64,000 nucleotides of DNA, taken from the NCBI RefSeq assembly GCF_007995015.1, contig NZ_VORB01000003.1:186001-250000 (forward strand), given 5' to 3'. The notes under the pieces are model-generated. The model ran no database searches. It was given only the letters and a program-made list of their open reading frames with translations, and was not told the origin of the DNA. The translations under genes were made by a program, and so were the position numbers. This DNA comes from Luteibaculum oceani (GTDB taxonomy: Bacteria; Bacteroidota; Bacteroidia; Flavobacteriales_D; Luteibaculaceae). This document shows, piece by piece, positions 62,886 through 64,000 of the stretch (position 1 is the first letter of the stretch; each line of letters opens with the position of its first letter).

Positions 62886-64000
62886 TTAAAAGTCGAGGCC
62901 TAAAGATAGATAAAACTGTCGGGGTTGGGTTTTACCATCCAATACACCCCAAGCCCAGTCGGCTCTTAAATAATAACCCCAAATTCTACCTCTAAATCCA
63001 AATCCATAGCCCCCTACAATCGGGTTAACTCTTTTATTAATTCTAATGGTTAGCGGATTCTGCCTAATGATTTTTGTATTAAAAGTATTCTCATCGGAAA
63101 ATGGGTTTGCACCCACCCACGCCGTTCCTGCATCGGCGAATAAAACGGATTGGAAAGATTCTAAAAATTCACTTTTTAGCGGTCTTTTAATCAGATATTT
63201 AAATAAGGGAACACGTACCTCAGAATTAATCATTGCAAAACTGTTCCCGTTTCTAATGTTGCGGTTAAAACCGCGCATTGGGGTAATGGCAGATTGATAG
63301 AAAAATTCGGTCAGATCTGGAAATGGGGTTTCTTCTGTAGTAGGCAAAATCATCCATCGATCTAATCCTCCCATCATATACAACACCTTTCTTCCTCCGC
63401 CAGTGGTACTTGCTGAAAGTCTATTTGCCCAAATAATAGTCTTGTGTAGCGGTTGATAATGTCTCAAATCCAGACCTATCACACGCGTTTGGCCATTGCT
63501 ATTTTCTGGATCTGAATAAAACTCAACAAAGGCCTTGGCTCTGAATCCACTGTATAAATTGGTTCCAAGATTAAGTGAGTTATCGAACACCGACTCTAAC
63601 TTAACTCCCGCCTGATATCTATATTCATTTGGAATAGCCAGGGTGTTAAAATCTCTAGCGAGCACAACTCCCCTATCTACCCTAACCGTTGGCACACCAC
63701 TTACCGAAAAAACCTCGTTAATGGGCCATTTTAAAGCATACTGTACAGAATGAGTGGTGGTTCTAAATACGTCTCCCTGAATGTTATCTAGAGAGATTTG
63801 AACCCCTTGTTTTTGGTAGGTTAAGGTTTTATCTAACCTTTTTTTTCTATTGCTAACACTAAAAATATAGTCATGGTTGTTAAGACTGAACGAGAATCTT
63901 ACCCCACCAGAAATTTTATAATCCTCAAAAAGATCTGTTGCACTTAAGCTCAGAAAGGCTCCCAATCCTGGGTTCAATGTATTGGGACCACTTAGTAGTT
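62886..64000 (-). CDS. Outer-membrane barrel (C-terminal part of a TolB/PD40-like protein), 5' end outside window
   Basis: C-terminal part (371 codons seen) of an outer-membrane protein; the start is beyond base 64000. The visible part is barrel-like: GPNTLNPGLGAFLSLSATDLFED, alternating strands, the turn SAITPMRGFNRNI, and a final strand ending LGLDF. This is the barrel usually found after WD40/PD40-type beta-propeller repeats in Bacteroidota proteins named TolB-like; the propeller itself is not seen, so the name is an inference. It leads into TauE and M20 on the same strand. Confidence 0.72.
   Translation of the reverse strand, partial: LLSGPNTLNPGLGAFLSLSATDLFEDYKISGGVRFSFSLNNHDYIFSVSNRKKRLDKTLTYQKQGVQISLDNIQGDVFRTTTHSVQYALKWPINEVFSVSGVPTVRVDRGVVLARDFNTLAIPNEYRYQAGVKLESVFDNSLNLGTNLYSGFRAKAFVEFYSDPENSNGQTRVIGLDLRHYQPLHKTIIWANRLSASTTGGGRKVLYMMGGLDRWMILPTTEETPFPDLTEFFYQSAITPMRGFNRNIRNGNSFAMINSEVRVPLFKYLIKRPLKSEFLESFQSVLFADAGTAWVGANPFSDENTFNTKIIRQNPLTIRINKRVNPIVGGYGFGFRGRIWGYYLRADWAWGVLDGKTQPRQFYLSLGLDF

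Noticed and set aside
1-64000. CRISPR arrays, insertion sequences, prophage or integrative elements
   Set aside because: No spaced short repeats, no transposase or integrase, no inverted-repeat ends, and no shift in composition that I could see.

Overview
The window is 64 kb of ordinary, compactly organised chromosome from a member of the Bacteroidota, most likely a (probably marine) flavobacterium-like lineage of the order Flavobacteriales. The evidence is the gene content: DUF5606, DUF3822, DUF5686, DUF2797, a FadL/OmpP1 barrel, TonB-dependent receptors with carboxypeptidase-like N-terminal domains, a eukaryote-like ProRS, a Flavobacterium-type arginine decarboxylase and arginase, and stand-alone HsdR_N next to holA. 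There are almost no Shine-Dalgarno sequences, and the promoter elements match the Bacteroidota TAnnTTTG consensus. I see no transposase, integrase, phage gene, CRISPR array or complete defence system. No stretch longer than about 180 bases lacks a gene. About 62 protein genes (two cut by the window edges) and one tRNA are supported.

Layout. 1-8.8 kb: a TonB receptor (truncated), holA, a solo HsdR_N nuclease, arginine decarboxylase and arginase back to back, DUF5606, an M3 oligopeptidase and a degenerate CDF-like membrane protein. 8.8-17.7 kb: a FadL-like porin and an Arg/Ser-rich lipoprotein divergent from proS, then tRNA-Glu, rpsT, radC, upp, a YjjG-type nucleotidase, psd and cdsA. 17.8-28.3 kb: ftsH and rsfS, birA, a SRPBCC protein, pyrE, a NUDIX hydrolase, and a five-gene run (membrane protein, DUF3822, rsmD, coaD, Cys-less thioredoxin-fold protein) next to a RecD-like helicase. 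28.3-32.3 kb: a probable metal-uptake cassette (His/Cys-rich exported peptide, TonB receptor, lipoprotein) and a small outer-membrane barrel. 32.3-42 kb: an OmpA/TPR lipoprotein, folK divergent from sppA, a membrane LytTR regulator beside a DUF2306 protein, DUF2797 divergent from GH3, and a deoxynucleoside kinase. 42-50.6 kb: DsbD with a doubled sensor domain, a queuosine-precursor-type transporter, tilS, pabB, hemH and lpd. 50.6-64 kb: lnt, pssA, purS, lptB, DUF5686, tatC, kpsF/kdsD, recQ, DUF1059, an M20 amidohydrolase, a half-size TauE and a TolB-like barrel (truncated).

Functionally the window is dominated by the envelope (phospholipids: psd, cdsA, pssA; lipoproteins: lnt; LPS: lptB and kdsD; Tat export; disulfide transfer; FtsH and SppA proteolysis; several porins and receptors) and by housekeeping work (replication clamp loading, tRNA and rRNA maturation, nucleotide salvage and synthesis, cofactors CoA, folate, haem and biotin). 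Many genes abut or overlap, and several convergent pairs overlap at their 3' ends.

I do not see a clear new multigene system. The observations most worth following are local: a transporter gene that seems to begin with ATT one base after the upstream stop codon and to carry a terminator-shaped hairpin in its first codons; a CDF transporter whose metal ligands are gone; a perfect direct repeat beside a LytTR regulator; a terminator whose U-tract ends at the next gene's ATG; divergent pyrE and NUDIX start codons seven bases apart; and a lipoprotein ending in an RS-like tail.
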